Assembly (NCBI RefSeq): GCF_024346715.1
Contig: NZ_AP024852.1
Coordinates: forward strand, 744,001 to 808,000
Direction of reading: 5' to 3'
DNA: 64,000 nt
DNA from: Photobacterium swingsii
Lineage (GTDB): Bacteria > Pseudomonadota > Gammaproteobacteria > Enterobacterales > Vibrionaceae
Under the pieces are notes generated by a model that saw only the letters and a list, made by a program, of their open reading frames with translations, was not told where the DNA came from and did no database searches. Positions within the stretch are counted from its first letter, which is position 1. The number at the start of each line of letters is the position of its first letter. The position numbers were made by a program, and so were the translations under genes. Below, piece by piece: positions 18,833 through 28,782 of the stretch.

Positions 18833-19636
18833 TTACTTTTGTTCCACAGAACGTTGGGATGTAATGATAAACGCTTTTGGATATTGTTGTGATTTTGCTT
18901 TGTCACGTTGTGAAATTGCTTCATCACGATCGATATAAGGCCCTAAGCGTACACGGTAAATGTCTGTTTTTTCTACCTTCATTAAATCCACTTTGGTTTG
19001 GAATTGGGCCTTTAGTTGATCAGCAATTTTTTGCGCTTTTTCTTCATTACTTACTGCAGCAAGCTGAACAAAATACTGATTTGGGTTAGCGCTGTGCCAC
19101 TCTTCGCTAGACGCTGGCTTTTCAATCGTGATGAGCTCAATTTTTACAGGCGCTGTACCGTGCTTAATAACATCAAGCTTGGAAGCGGCAGCCATGCTGA
19201 GATCGATAATGCGCCCTTCATGGAAAGGACCACGATCGTTCACACGTACTATGGCGGTTTTACCATTGTTGGTATTGGTGACTTTGACGTAGCTCGGTAA
19301 CGGTAGCGTTTTGTGTGCTGCAGTCATTGAGTACATATCATAGACTTCACCGTTGGAGGTTTTGTGGCCATGGAATTTTTTGCCATACCAAGACGCATTG
19401 CCTTCTTGAGTGAAGCCTTTTTGGTCTTTGACGATCTCGTAACGCTGACCACGGAGTGTGTAATCTTTGTTGCCCGCGAGGCTTTTAGGCTCGTAGCGAG
19501 GTTGTGCATCCTCAATATGATCTAAGGTTGGCGATTGTTCCGGTGCCACATCTTCAGCAATATCGTAGCGCTCATCGCTAGGGGTAGAGCTACAGCCTGC
19601 CAGAATTAAGACAATAAGTAAGGAGATAACACGCAT
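18833..19636 (-). CDS. rlpA: Septal ring lytic transglycosylase / lipoprotein RlpA
   Basis: The 267-residue lipoprotein has lipobox LAGC (C15). A double-psi beta-barrel follows, with GNASWYGKKFHGHKTSNGE and VRVNDRGPFHEGRIIDLS. The C-terminal SPOR domain (YFVQLAAVSNEEKAQ to the end) binds denuded peptidoglycan. RlpA family members act at the septum, and in some bacteria they cleave stripped glycan strands. Whether this one is catalytic is inferred from the conserved DRGPF region. It directly abuts rodA (stop and start adjacent), so it belongs to the mrdA-rodA-rlpA transcript. Confidence 0.94.
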   Translation of the reverse strand: MRVISLLIVLILAGCSSTPSDERYDIAEDVAPEQSPTLDHIEDAQPRYEPKSLAGNKDYTLRGQRYEIVKDQKGFTQEGNASWYGKKFHGHKTSNGEVYDMYSMTAAHKTLPLPSYVKVTNTNNGKTAIVRVNDRGPFHEGRIIDLSMAAASKLDVIKHGTAPVKIELITIEKPASSEEWHSANPNQYFVQLAAVSNEEKAQKIADQLKAQFQTKVDLMKVEKTDIYRVRLGPYIDRDEAISQRDKAKSQQYPKAFIITSQRSVEQK

Positions 19637-20758
19637 TTAGGTCGCCTTTGACAACATTTTTCTATGGGTATGGATAGACATCAGAATGCCAAAACCAGCC
19701 ATCAAGGTCACCATTGAAGTGCCTCCATAACTGATTAATGGCAGCGGTACACCGACAACAGGCAAAATACCACTGACCATTCCGATATTAACGAAAACAT
19801 AAACGAAGAAACTTAATACAATACTGCCTGCCATCATACGACCAAAGGCCGTTTGTGCTCGGCTCGCGAGTAATAGCCCTCGGCCAATAATGTATAAATA
19901 AATAGCCAATAAACACATTACACCAATTAAGCCCCATTCTTCGGCAATAACCGCAAAAATGAAATCGGTATGGCGTTCAGGTAAAAACTCCAGTTGTGAC
20001 TGGGTGCCATGTAACCAGCCTTTCCCTATGAGTCCACCTGAACCTATGGCAATTTTTGACTGAATAATGTGGTAGCCCGCACCCAGAGGATCTGATTCTG
20101 GGTTAAACAGGGTTAATACCCGTGTTCGTTGGTAATCCCGCATTAGGAAGAACCATAAAACAGGAATAAAGGCCCCAAGAAGCACACCAGCAGAAAAAAT
20201 GATGCGCCAGCTGATCCCTGATAGGAATAAAACAAAAATACCTGATGCCGCAATCAAAATAGAGGTACCGAGGTCAGGCTGTTTCGCGATCAATATCGTG
20301 GGAATAAAGATCATCATTAATGCAACCACGATATTACGAAAGCTTGGAGGTAAGGGTTTGTTACCAATAAAGCGGGCGACCATCAGTGGGACGGCTAACT
20401 TGATAAGCTCTGATGGCTGAAAGCGGACAAAGCCGAGGTTTAGCCAGCGTTGTGCACCTTTTGAGGCTTCACCAAAGAACAAGACTCCAAGCAATAAGAG
20501 CAAGCCGATGCCAAATAGATAAGGGGCCCAAGTTTCATAGTGACGAGGTGCGATTTGTGCGAGGGCAAACATGACACTCAGTGAGAGCGCCATACGTACA
20601 GCTTGGCGTTCCATCATTTCAATGTGCTGACCACTGGCGCTGTACATCACAAGCAAGCCGAAACACATTAATGCCAAGATCCCCATCAGCAATGGAAAAT
20701 CGAGATGTAAGCGATCACTCAGGGTTCGCTTATTGCCTGTCGTGGCCATAATGCTCAT
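19637..20758 (-). CDS. rodA: Rod-shape SEDS peptidoglycan polymerase RodA
   Basis: RodA polymerises lipid II into glycan strands for cell elongation together with PBP2. The 373-residue protein has ten hydrophobic helices and the SEDS marks [30 protein letters not shown] and [11 protein letters not shown]. Its ATG overlaps the TGA of mrdA (ATGA), so the two partners are translationally coupled. A second ATG three codons later (MATTGNK) is also possible. Confidence 0.97.
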   Translation of the reverse strand: MSIMATTGNKRTLSDRLHLDFPLLMGILALMCFGLLVMYSASGQHIEMMERQAVRMALSLSVMFALAQIAPRHYETWAPYLFGIGLLLLLGVLFFGEASKGAQRWLNLGFVRFQPSELIKLAVPLMVARFIGNKPLPPSFRNIVVALMMIFIPTILIAKQPDLGTSILIAASGIFVLFLSGISWRIIFSAGVLLGAFIPVLWFFLMRDYQRTRVLTLFNPESDPLGAGYHIIQSKIAIGSGGLIGKGWLHGTQSQLEFLPERHTDFIFAVIAEEWGLIGVMCLLAIYLYIIGRGLLLASRAQTAFGRMMAGSIVLSFFVYVFVNIGMVSGILPVVGVPLPLISYGGTSMVTLMAGFGILMSIHTHRKMLSKAT

Positions 20759-22704
20759 TGGGTCACCTCAGTGTTCGAGACTGTGTCGGTTGTTTGTGGG
20801 TGTGGTTTTAATAGCATATGGTCAAAGATATGACGAGCGACAGGGCCACCATTTGATGAACCGCCCCCTGCATTTTCTAATACCATAGAGACTACAACTT
20901 CAGGCTTATCGTATGGTGCAAAGGCAGTAAAGAGAGCGTGGTCGCGTAAGTGCTCAGCAAGCTCTTCAGCGTTGTATTTTTCATCTTCAGCCAAACCAAA
21001 TACCTGTGCCGAGCCTGATTTACCACCGGCTTTATATTGCGCACCATAAAAGGCGCGGCGCGCGGTACCCCGGACACCAAATAGCACGCGTTTCATGCCA
21101 TCTTTTGCAATTTCCCAGTATTCGTCGTCAACCCCTGTGATTGGCGGGTATTCGTCAAAGACGGCGGGCTTTTCGACATTATCATCAATAATATCTTTCA
21201 GCAGGTGTGGCGCCCTAACGATGCCATTGTTCACTAATACCGTTGTCGCTTTGGCAATCTGCAGCGGGGTTGCTGTCCAATACCCTTGGCCTATACCGAC
21301 AGGGATGGTATCGCCTTGATACCAAGGTTGGCGGAAGCGGGCTTGTTTCCATTCACGGGTTGGCATGTTGGCTTTACTTTCTTCATGAATATCAATGCCT
21401 GTGTATTCACCGTAGCCAAATTTAGTCATCCAAGCCGACAATCGGTCGATACCGAGATCGTAAGCCACTTGATAGAAGTAAGTATCCACTGACTCTTCGA
21501 TGGCTTTGTGAATGTTGACCTTGCCATGTCCCCAGCGTTTCCAGTCACGGAATGGTCGGCTATTCGAGTTTGGAATTTTCCAATAACCAGGGTCATTTCG
21601 TACGGTACGCTCAGTCACTACGCCTTCCGTTAAGGCAGCGACAGCGATCATAGGTTTAACCGTTGATGCTGGTGGGTAAATACCGAGCGTGACACGATTA
21701 ACCAATGGGCGATTAATATCATTCAGCAAGGCGCGATATTTCGGCCCTGAAATACCGTGGACAAACAAGTTAGGATCGTAGCTTGGGCTAGACACCATGG
21801 CGAGAACTGCTGAATCGCGAGGATCCATCACGACAATAGAGCCGCGTTTATATTTTACGATTTCTTCACCTGTTTCAGGATCTTTACTGCGCACGGTAAG
21901 TTGTTCTTTCGCGAACAGTTGCAGATCAATATCCAAGTTTAGTTTGATGTCTTTACCTGGGATTGGCGGCACATACTTAAGGGTACGAATAATACGGCCA
22001 CGGCTGTTTACTTCGACTTCTTGGTAGCCTGATGTGCCGTGCAGCAAATCTTCGTAGTAACGTTCGATACCAAGCTTACCGATATCACGGGTTGCTTTAT
22101 AATTACTGATTTTGTCGTCACGTTCGAGGCGCTCAAGGTCACGGTCGTTAATTTTGGCTACATAACCCAATACATGCGTGAGTGCATCGCCGTAAGGATA
22201 GTAACGTTTGAGGTAGGCTTTGACTTCAACCCCTGGGAAACGGTGCTGATTGACCGTGAATAGGGCAACTTGTTGTTCGGTAAGCTGGCCTTTTATAGGA
22301 ATAGATTTGAAGCGACGTGTATGTCGGCGTTCTTTTTCAAATCGAGTGATGTCTTCATCGGTAATACCCATCAGGACTTTGAGGCGTGTAAAGGTATCCT
22401 CAATATTGGGTACTTTTTCTTTGGTAATTTCAAGCGCATAAACTGGGCGGTTTTCTGCCAGTAAAATGCCATTGCGATCGTAGATCATGCCGCGATTAGG
22501 CGCGACAGGCACAACCTTAATACGGTTATCGTTTGATCGTGTCTGATAGTCGTCATGCTCACTTACTTGAATGTGGTACAAGTTCGTGAGCAGCACGCCT
22601 ACCAGCACGATAATGCCGATAAATGAGACAAGAGCACGGCGAAAAAAGAGCGCCGACTCAGCCCGATGGTCGCGGATCTGGGTACGCTGTCGTCTCATTG
22701 ACAC
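20755..22704 (-). CDS. mrdA: Penicillin-binding protein 2 (elongation transpeptidase)
   Basis: PBP2 crosslinks peptidoglycan in the elongasome. The 649-residue protein has a short cytoplasmic start, one membrane anchor (about residues 28-48), a pedestal domain and a transpeptidase domain. The transpeptidase domain carries [10 protein letters not shown] (SxxK) and the KSGSAQVFG motif near the end, as well as [19 protein letters not shown]. The GTG at 22704 has AGGG 5 nt upstream, and ATG 22698 is an alternative. It abuts rlmH and overlaps rodA, so the group is co-transcribed. Confidence 0.97.
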   Translation of the reverse strand: MSMRRQRTQIRDHRAESALFFRRALVSFIGIIVLVGVLLTNLYHIQVSEHDDYQTRSNDNRIKVVPVAPNRGMIYDRNGILLAENRPVYALEITKEKVPNIEDTFTRLKVLMGITDEDITRFEKERRHTRRFKSIPIKGQLTEQQVALFTVNQHRFPGVEVKAYLKRYYPYGDALTHVLGYVAKINDRDLERLERDDKISNYKATRDIGKLGIERYYEDLLHGTSGYQEVEVNSRGRIIRTLKYVPPIPGKDIKLNLDIDLQLFAKEQLTVRSKDPETGEEIVKYKRGSIVVMDPRDSAVLAMVSSPSYDPNLFVHGISGPKYRALLNDINRPLVNRVTLGIYPPASTVKPMIAVAALTEGVVTERTVRNDPGYWKIPNSNSRPFRDWKRWGHGKVNIHKAIEESVDTYFYQVAYDLGIDRLSAWMTKFGYGEYTGIDIHEESKANMPTREWKQARFRQPWYQGDTIPVGIGQGYWTATPLQIAKATTVLVNNGIVRAPHLLKDIIDDNVEKPAVFDEYPPITGVDDEYWEIAKDGMKRVLFGVRGTARRAFYGAQYKAGGKSGSAQVFGLAEDEKYNAEELAEHLRDHALFTAFAPYDKPEVVVSMVLENAGGGSSNGGPVARHIFDHMLLKPHPQTTDTVSNTEVTQ

Positions 22705-23175
22705 TTATTCCCTGTGGTAAGGATGGTTTGCGGTGATGCTCCACGCGCGATATAAGCTTTCAGCCATGACAACACGTACCATAGGGTGCGGTAGTGTGAG
22801 TGGCGAAAGCGACCAACTTTGCTCGGCTGCTGCTTTACAAGCAGGTGATAACCCTTCAGGGCCGCCGATCAAAATGGAAACATCGCGTGCGTCTAGCTTC
22901 CAGCTTTCAAGCTGTTCAGCCAGTTGTTCGGTATCCCAGCGTTTACCGGGAATGTCCAAGGTGACAATGCGGTTACCTTTAGGGACCGCTGCAAGCATTG
23001 CTTCGCCTTCTTTTTGTAAGATACGGGCAATATCTGCATTTTTCCCACGCTTACCTGCTGGGATCTCAATGAGTTCCAGCGGCATATCTTTTGGGAATCG
23101 ACGGCTGTATTCTTTATAGCCTTCTTCAACCCACTTGGGCATTTTTGTGCCAACGGCAATCAATTGAAGCTTCAT
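22705..23175 (-). CDS. rlmH: 23S rRNA (pseudouridine1915-N3)-methyltransferase
   Basis: RlmH methylates pseudouridine 1915 in helix 69 of 23S rRNA with SAM. The 156-residue protein has the SPOUT trefoil-knot pattern: [17 protein letters not shown], the SAM loop [13 protein letters not shown] and the C-terminal [20 protein letters not shown] with its closing YHRE. It lies 6 bp after rsfS and ends one base before mrdA, as in the E. coli gene order. Confidence 0.97.
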   Translation of the reverse strand: MKLQLIAVGTKMPKWVEEGYKEYSRRFPKDMPLELIEIPAGKRGKNADIARILQKEGEAMLAAVPKGNRIVTLDIPGKRWDTEQLAEQLESWKLDARDVSILIGGPEGLSPACKAAAEQSWSLSPLTLPHPMVRVVMAESLYRAWSITANHPYHRE

Positions 23176-23181
23176 AATTGA

Positions 23182-23499
23182 TTAGCTCCAAAGCTTCTCC
23201 AGTTGGTACAGGCTACGTGAATCTTCCTGCATGATGTGCAACATAACGTCGCCCATATCCACGATAACCCACTGGCCATCATCTTCACCGCTGATACCAA
23301 ATGGAGGGAAATCAATCAGTTTTGATTCTTTGTTTACGTGATCTGCAATAGAAGATACGTGACGGTTTGATGTACCTGTACATAGAACCATGAAGTCAGT
23401 GATGCTTGACTTACCACGTACGTCAATCGTTACGATGTCTTGGGCTTTAATATCGTCAACTTTATCAACAATAAAATCGTGTAGTTCTTGAACCTGCAA
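23182..23499 (-). CDS. rsfS: Ribosomal silencing factor RsfS
   Basis: RsfS binds L14 of the large subunit and blocks subunit joining when nutrients are short. I start it at TTG 23499, which has a strong GAGGGG site upstream and gives exactly 105 residues beginning LQVQELHDF, the same length as E. coli. An ATG 20 codons earlier adds a segment without family similarity. Conserved parts are VRGKSSITDFMVLCTGTSNRH, split around residue 30-50, and the C-terminal LYQLEKLWS. It is the first gene before rlmH. nadD, which separates holA from this gene in E. coli, is absent. Confidence 0.93.
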   Translation of the reverse strand: MQVQELHDFIVDKVDDIKAQDIVTIDVRGKSSITDFMVLCTGTSNRHVSSIADHVNKESKLIDFPPFGISGEDDGQWVIVDMGDVMLHIMQEDSRSLYQLEKLWS

Positions 23500-23606
23500 A
23501 GGAATCCCCTCATTTGGTGATAATAGATTAATAGTTTGCGACAAATCGATCTCTGTCACAATTTAGCGGCGCAGTATAACACGCACAGCCTGATCCGACA
23601 CAAGCA

Positions 23607-24638
23607 CTAAAAAGGTGTCGGCTCGGTATGGGTACTTATCCCGCACATCTCCGCACAGAGCGCACTCAGTGCTGGCCATGGTTTTGTGTCGAAATCCGTT
23701 TTTACTTGGATCTCTAGTTGGGTCAATAAGCGTAGCAAGCTGACCACTCTGGCGTAGGGAAGACGGTGAAGGGCGCCAATGTAAATCTCGCGGCGACTTT
23801 GCCAGATGCGAAATTGTTCAAAAATGATATTCAGCGGTGTGCCTTTCTTGCCCATTTCTTGCATTTTATACAGCTGTGTTAATTCGCGCTGCAGGGTACG
23901 TAAGATAATGGTTGCCTCAATGCCTTCGCCTTCAAGTTGGCGTAATACACGTTGACTGCGTTTCGCTTGACCTGCTAGTACGGCATCAACCAGTTGGAAA
24001 GGCGTGTAATGGTTGTGACGGCTTAATGCTTCTTCTAAGCGAACAATATTGAGCTCACCATCTGGGTATAGCAAGGTGAGTTTTTGTAGACTTTGTGCAA
24101 GTGCCAGCATATTCCCTTCATGCCATTGCGCCAGCATTTGTACGGACTCATGATCCGCTTTAAGGCCGAGTTGCTGGCAACGCGCTTGAATAAAGCGTGG
24201 TAAATGACGAGGGTCAGGCGTATTGCAAGGTAAGTATAAACCTTGGTTATCTAATGCTTTAAACCACTTGGCTGATTCTTGCTTTTTATTGAGACGAGGT
24301 CCAGTGATCAGCAACAGAATGTCATTGTGTAAGCTGTCACATATTTCGACCAGTGACTTGGCTTGGTTGACGTTCAGTCCAGACTCTGGGATTTCTAGCT
24401 CAATGATTTGGCGCGCAGCAAAAAGACTCATTGCGTTACAGCAATCGAGTACTAGATTCCAATCAAGCTGGTGGTCGATGGTGAAACTATGGCGTTCATC
24501 GAAACCTTGCTGTTGTGCTGCTTGCTTAATTTGGTCACCGCACTCTTGCTTTAGGAGTGGTTCATTACCAAATAATAAGTAGGCTTGACGCAGCCCTTTA
24601 TTGAGCTGCTGCGTCAGTTGTTCTGGGTAAACTCTCAT
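23607..24638 (-). CDS. holA: DNA polymerase III delta subunit
   Basis: HolA is the clamp-loader subunit that opens the beta sliding clamp. The 343-residue protein equals the E. coli length. Its AAA+-like N-terminus contains AYLLFGNEPLLKQE, and later parts include ILLLITGPRLNKKQESAKWF and the domain III region with ILRTLQRELTQLYKM. Its ATG overlaps the TGA of lptE by 4 bases, so both are made from one transcript. It ends about 110 bp before the rsfS start. Confidence 0.96.
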   Translation of the reverse strand: MRVYPEQLTQQLNKGLRQAYLLFGNEPLLKQECGDQIKQAAQQQGFDERHSFTIDHQLDWNLVLDCCNAMSLFAARQIIELEIPESGLNVNQAKSLVEICDSLHNDILLLITGPRLNKKQESAKWFKALDNQGLYLPCNTPDPRHLPRFIQARCQQLGLKADHESVQMLAQWHEGNMLALAQSLQKLTLLYPDGELNIVRLEEALSRHNHYTPFQLVDAVLAGQAKRSQRVLRQLEGEGIEATIILRTLQRELTQLYKMQEMGKKGTPLNIIFEQFRIWQSRREIYIGALHRLPYARVVSLLRLLTQLEIQVKTDFDTKPWPALSALCAEMCGISTHTEPTPF

Positions 24639-25321
24639 GGTTGGCTTGTGCCTACCTCTGTGCCGGGCTCAACTGTGCTCACTTCCTCTGTGTTGACAGT
24701 GTTAGTGCTGTTGTAGCTGGCACTTGTACCTGATACGGGCATATCTTCCGCTTTGGTGTCTTCCATTTCTGCCAGTTTTGCTTCGAGTTCTTGCTCGTCA
24801 AGCGCTTCAATTGTCGCCGTTAGACGCGCCATTTGACGTAATATTTGACGTGATGCTTGCTCTCGCATCTCGTCTTTGATCATGTCACGTTCAACCGACT
24901 TTGCCAGTGCCGTTAATGGGTTATCAAGGAAAGTACGGGTTACTTTGGTTGAGAAGGTTTTACTGGCTTTGTTAGGGATCGTAATACTATAGCGTACTGA
25001 GTAATTCAGCTCGTATTCAGCGGCGCGGCTGTTTTGGTAGAGCGACAGGGTGCGTTCACCATTGCTTTCACTGATTAAGTGAAGATTAGGTACAGTCGCT
25101 GAGGGTGGCACGGCTTCAATACCATGCAACTTAAATTGTGACTTTACTAGACGGGTCAGTTGGCCGTATTGGTCGAAGCTAGTCAGTGATAGTTTGGCGA
25201 TTTCATCGGGTAGCATGTAGGTGCCACGAAGGTGGAAGCCACAAGCAGACACAGTAAGAGAAAGTAGGGCGACTGAAAGTAGTCTAAGGGTGCTTTTTAA
25301 AGAAAAGAAAGCCTTCACCAA
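24635..25321 (-). CDS. lptE: LPS assembly lipoprotein LptE
   Basis: LptE plugs the LptD barrel and assists LPS export to the outer leaflet. The 228-residue precursor has a lipobox around C27 (LTVSACGFHLRG). It then shows the LptE fold with QFKLHGIEAVPPSA and RAAEYELNYSVRYSI. The last 60 residues (acidic, Ser/Thr-rich, from about EALDEQELEAK) extend beyond E. coli LptE (193 residues) and look disordered. It is coupled to holA. It lies about 145 bp past leuS with an intrinsic terminator in between, so it may have its own promoter. Confidence 0.93.
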   Translation of the reverse strand: MVKAFFSLKSTLRLLSVALLSLTVSACGFHLRGTYMLPDEIAKLSLTSFDQYGQLTRLVKSQFKLHGIEAVPPSATVPNLHLISESNGERTLSLYQNSRAAEYELNYSVRYSITIPNKASKTFSTKVTRTFLDNPLTALAKSVERDMIKDEMREQASRQILRQMARLTATIEALDEQELEAKLAEMEDTKAEDMPVSGTSASYNSTNTVNTEEVSTVEPGTEVGTSQP

Positions 25322-25419
25322 ATTAGCTCCTAAGTAGAGTGAAAACTTATCGACTATAGCGGGAAATCAATCTGATTAGAACCTAGATTGACTGGTAGTT
25401 GCTATGACGATGCTAGATA

Positions 25420-25444
25420 AAAATATCCCCGCCTGAGCGGGGAT
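25420..25444 (-). terminator. Terminator after leuS
   Basis: On the minus strand ATCCCCGC/GCGGGGAT with a four-base loop is followed by ATTTTTATC. It separates leuS from lptE-holA, which share one operon in E. coli. Confidence 0.8.
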
Positions 25445-25466
25445 AGTCTGTCATCAGGTTGTGAAC

Positions 25467-28043
25467 TTAGTTCGCAACGATGTTCAGTAGCTTACCAGGA
25501 ACGTAAATCACTTTACGAATGGTAAGGCCGTCAAGGAATTTCACGGCGTTTGCATCGTTAAGACCAAGTTCTTTCACGTGTTCTTCGGTTGCATCAGCTG
25601 CAACAGTTAGTTTTGCACGTAATTTACCGTTGATCATCACGACGATGGTCTTTTCATCTTCAACTAGCGCAGCTTCATCGAATGTTGGCCAGATTGCTGA
25701 ATCGATGTTTGATTCACCTAGCGCTTCCCACATCTCGTAAGAAATGTGTGGAGTCATAGGGTAAAGCATACGAACGACTGCTTTTAGGGCTTCATCAAGC
25801 AGTGCACGATCTTGTACTGATTCTTGAGATGCTTTCGCTAGCTTGTTCATCAGTTCCATGATAGCAGCAATTGCAGTATTGAATGTCTGACGACGGCCAA
25901 TATCATCGCTTACTTTTGCAATGGTCTTGTGAACATCACGGCGTAGTGCTTTTTGATCAGAAGATAGCGCAGAGACATCAACAGTTTCTGCAGCACCTTT
26001 TGATGCATGCTCATTAACCAATTTCCATACACGTTTTAGGAAGCGGTTAGCTCCTTCAACGCCAGACTCTTGCCACTCAAGCGTCATGTCTGCAGGTGAC
26101 GCAAACATCATGAATAGACGAACGGTATCTGCACCGTACTTGTCTACCATCTCTTGTGGGTCGATACCGTTGTTTTTCGACTTAGACATTTTGATCATGC
26201 CTGAGTGAGTTACGTCACGGCCTTGGTTATCGACGGCTTTCTCGATGCGACCTTTGCTATCACGCTCGATTTCTACATCCGTTGGTGCGATCCACTCTTT
26301 GGTGCCTTTGTCATTAGTGTGGTAGAAAGCATCAGCCAGTACCATACCTTGACATAGCAGTTGTTTGAACGGCTCGTCAGAGGTTACGTAACCTGCGTCA
26401 CGTAGCAGTTTGTGGAAGAAGCGAGAGTACAGTAGGTGCATACAAGCGTGCTCGATACCACCAATGTATTGGTCTACTGGTAGCCAGTAGTTCGCTTTTT
26501 CTGGGTCTAGAATATCGTCAGCTTGTGGTGAACAGTAACGCGCGTAGTACCAAGACGACTCCATAAAGGTATCGAAGGTATCGGTTTCACGCAGTGCTGG
26601 TTCACCATTAAAGGTGGTTTTAGCCCACTCTTTATCTGCTTTGATTGGACTCGTTACACCGTCCATTACCACGTCTTCTGGAAGAATTACTGGTAGTTGG
26701 TCAGCAGGAACTGGGTGAACTTCACCATCTTCCGTTGTTACCATTGGGATTGGTGCACCCCAGTAACGTTGACGAGAAACACCCCAGTCACGTAGACGGA
26801 AGTTAACTGTCTTCTTACCTTTACCTTCCGCTTCAAGTTTCGCTGCAATCGCATCGAACGCGGCTTGGAAAGTTAGGCCATCGAATTCGCCAGAATCAAA
26901 CAGTACACCTTTTTCAGTGTATGCGGCTTCTGATACATCTAGCTCAGAACCGTCTTCTGGTTTGATCACAGGGATGATGTCGATGCCGTACTTAGTCGCG
27001 AATTCAAAGTCACGTTGATCGTGAGCTGGAACCGCCATTACAGCACCTGTGCCGTAATCCATCAGTACGAAGTTAGCCACGTAAACTGGAACAACACGAC
27101 CGTTAAGCGGGTGGATAGCCGTTAGGCCAGTATCCATGCCTTTCTTTTCCATTGTTGCTAGTTCAGCTTCAGCAACTTTGGTGTTACGACATTCATCAAC
27201 GAATGCAGCAAGCTCAGGGTTGTTCTTAGACGCTTTCTCTGCCAGAGGGTGACCCGCAGCAATACCCACGTAAGATACGCCCATAAGAGTATCTGGACGT
27301 GTTGTGTACACTTCTAATGGTGCTTCTTCGCCGTTAACCGCGAAAGATAGCTCAACACCTTCAGAGCGGCCGATCCAGTTGCGCTGCATGGTTTTTACCA
27401 TTTCAGGCCAACCGTCTAGGTTGTCTAGATCGTCGAGTAGCTCTTGAGCGTATTCGGTGATCTTAATGAACCACTGAGGGATTTTCTTTTGTTCTACTGG
27501 GGTATCACAACGCCAGCAACAGCCGTCTTCTACTTGCTCGTTAGCCAGTACAGTTTGGTCGTTCGGACACCAGTTTACAGAAGAGGTTTTCTTGTAAACC
27601 AAGCCTTTATTGTAAAGCTTAGTGAAGAACTCTTGTTCCCAACGGTAGTACTCAGGCGTACAGGTTGCGAATTCACGATCCCAATCGTAGCCTAAACCTA
27701 GTGCTTTAAGCTGGTTCTTCATGTACTCGATGTTTTCGTAAGTCCATGGCGCGGGAGCGGTGTTGTTTTTAACCGCGGCGTTCTCTGCAGGTAGGCCGAA
27801 TGCATCCCAACCGATAGGTTGCATTACGTTTTTGCCTTGTAGACGCTGGTAACGAGAAACAACATCACCGATGGTGTAGTTACGAACGTGACCCATGTGC
27901 AGTCGACCGCTTGGGTACGGGAACATGGAGAGACAGTAGAATTTTTCTTTATTAGGGTCTTCACTTACAACAAAGGTCTTGTTGTTGTCCCAGTGTTCTT
28001 GAACTTTCTGTTCAATGTCCTGTGGGCGATATTGTTCTTGCAT
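25467..28043 (-). CDS. leuS: Leucine--tRNA ligase
   Basis: LeuS charges tRNA-Leu with leucine, including the 12 tRNA-Leu genes of this window. The 858-residue class I synthetase begins [11 protein letters not shown] (ATG 28043, with GGA 8 nt upstream; the ATG three codons earlier is less likely). It has HMGH at 49-52 in [15 protein letters not shown], a zinc-type insert with CCWRC, the editing-domain TTRPDTLMG, and IKMSKSKNN near residue 620. The C-terminus [12 protein letters not shown] matches the family. It is divergent from ybeL. Confidence 0.98.
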   Translation of the reverse strand: MQEQYRPQDIEQKVQEHWDNNKTFVVSEDPNKEKFYCLSMFPYPSGRLHMGHVRNYTIGDVVSRYQRLQGKNVMQPIGWDAFGLPAENAAVKNNTAPAPWTYENIEYMKNQLKALGLGYDWDREFATCTPEYYRWEQEFFTKLYNKGLVYKKTSSVNWCPNDQTVLANEQVEDGCCWRCDTPVEQKKIPQWFIKITEYAQELLDDLDNLDGWPEMVKTMQRNWIGRSEGVELSFAVNGEEAPLEVYTTRPDTLMGVSYVGIAAGHPLAEKASKNNPELAAFVDECRNTKVAEAELATMEKKGMDTGLTAIHPLNGRVVPVYVANFVLMDYGTGAVMAVPAHDQRDFEFATKYGIDIIPVIKPEDGSELDVSEAAYTEKGVLFDSGEFDGLTFQAAFDAIAAKLEAEGKGKKTVNFRLRDWGVSRQRYWGAPIPMVTTEDGEVHPVPADQLPVILPEDVVMDGVTSPIKADKEWAKTTFNGEPALRETDTFDTFMESSWYYARYCSPQADDILDPEKANYWLPVDQYIGGIEHACMHLLYSRFFHKLLRDAGYVTSDEPFKQLLCQGMVLADAFYHTNDKGTKEWIAPTDVEIERDSKGRIEKAVDNQGRDVTHSGMIKMSKSKNNGIDPQEMVDKYGADTVRLFMMFASPADMTLEWQESGVEGANRFLKRVWKLVNEHASKGAAETVDVSALSSDQKALRRDVHKTIAKVSDDIGRRQTFNTAIAAIMELMNKLAKASQESVQDRALLDEALKAVVRMLYPMTPHISYEMWEALGESNIDSAIWPTFDEAALVEDEKTIVVMINGKLRAKLTVAADATEEHVKELGLNDANAVKFLDGLTIRKVIYVPGKLLNIVAN

Positions 28044-28226
28044 CGATGACATCCAGGATTTTGTGAGTTGAGTACAAACACATTCAATATAATCGACATA
28101 GAATAACTAAAGGTAAAGGTGTCAACAATAGCTGAGGGTAATTCGATACAGTTATTGTTGCTTTATCGCTGCCTAAGGTGGTGTTTTGGGTGCCTTGTGT
28201 TGTCGGTTCAAGGGGAGGAGGTACAT

Positions 28227-28709
28227 ATGGCGAAGCAAAAAGCAGAATATGAAGCATTACTTGAAAAAGTAACTGAAGCCTTGAAGCATAGCCCTGAGGA
28301 GCTTAATCAATGGATTGATACGACAGAAAAATACCGTCAAGCCGCTAGTGACATGACCAAAGATGAGTTGGCGTTAATTTCTGCGTATTTAAAACGTGAT
28401 TTAGCTGAATTTGGGCAAAATGTGGAAGAAAGTTCAGAGCCTTTCGATGAAAGCCCATTTTATCAGGCGGTGTCCGAAACAATTTGGAGCGGTTTGGCTG
28501 AAATTACGGATAAAACCCAATTAGAGTGGCGTGAGGTCATGGGGGATATCCAGCACCAGGGGGTTTATCAAGCGGGAGAGATCATTGGCTTGGGTAATTT
28601 GGTTTGTGAGCACTGTGGTCACCATCAAATGTATACGCATGTGAAACGTTTAGAACCCTGTATACGCTGTGGGCACGAGCAATTTACCCGTCAACCTTTA
28701 GCGCCATGA
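28227..28709 (+). CDS. ybeL: Zinc-ribbon protein YbeL (DUF1451)
   Basis: The product has 160 residues from ATG 28227, which follows an excellent AAGGGGAGGAGG site. An open stretch of 36 codons upstream is spurious. The N-terminal part is helical and acidic. The C-terminus has two CxxC pairs (CEHC and CIRC) that form a zinc ribbon. Function is unknown in the family. It lies divergently beside leuS as in enterobacteria. Confidence 0.92.
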   Translation: MAKQKAEYEALLEKVTEALKHSPEELNQWIDTTEKYRQAASDMTKDELALISAYLKRDLAEFGQNVEESSEPFDESPFYQAVSETIWSGLAEITDKTQLEWREVMGDIQHQGVYQAGEIIGLGNLVCEHCGHHQMYTHVKRLEPCIRCGHEQFTRQPLAP

Positions 28710-28736
28710 TTTTTTTATACTCTAATCGACGATAAG

Positions 28737-28758
28737 AAGCGGGCGATTAAGCCCGCTT
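28737..28758. terminator. Weak hairpin between ybeL and the subtilase gene
   Basis: The perfect stem AAGCGGGC/GCCCGCTT has a six-base loop between convergent genes, but only a weak T-rich tail on either strand. Confidence 0.45.
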
Positions 28759-28782
28759 GTCGTATTCACTCGCATCTATTCG

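Noticed and set aside
22733..23119. Plus-strand frame of 128 codons opposite rlmH
   Set aside because: It lies antisense to a well-conserved SPOUT methyltransferase and shows no domain of its own.
28119..28226. Upstream extension of ybeL by 36 codons
   Set aside because: The strong ribosome site AAGGGGAGGAGG lies just before ATG 28227, and the extension has no similarity to the family.
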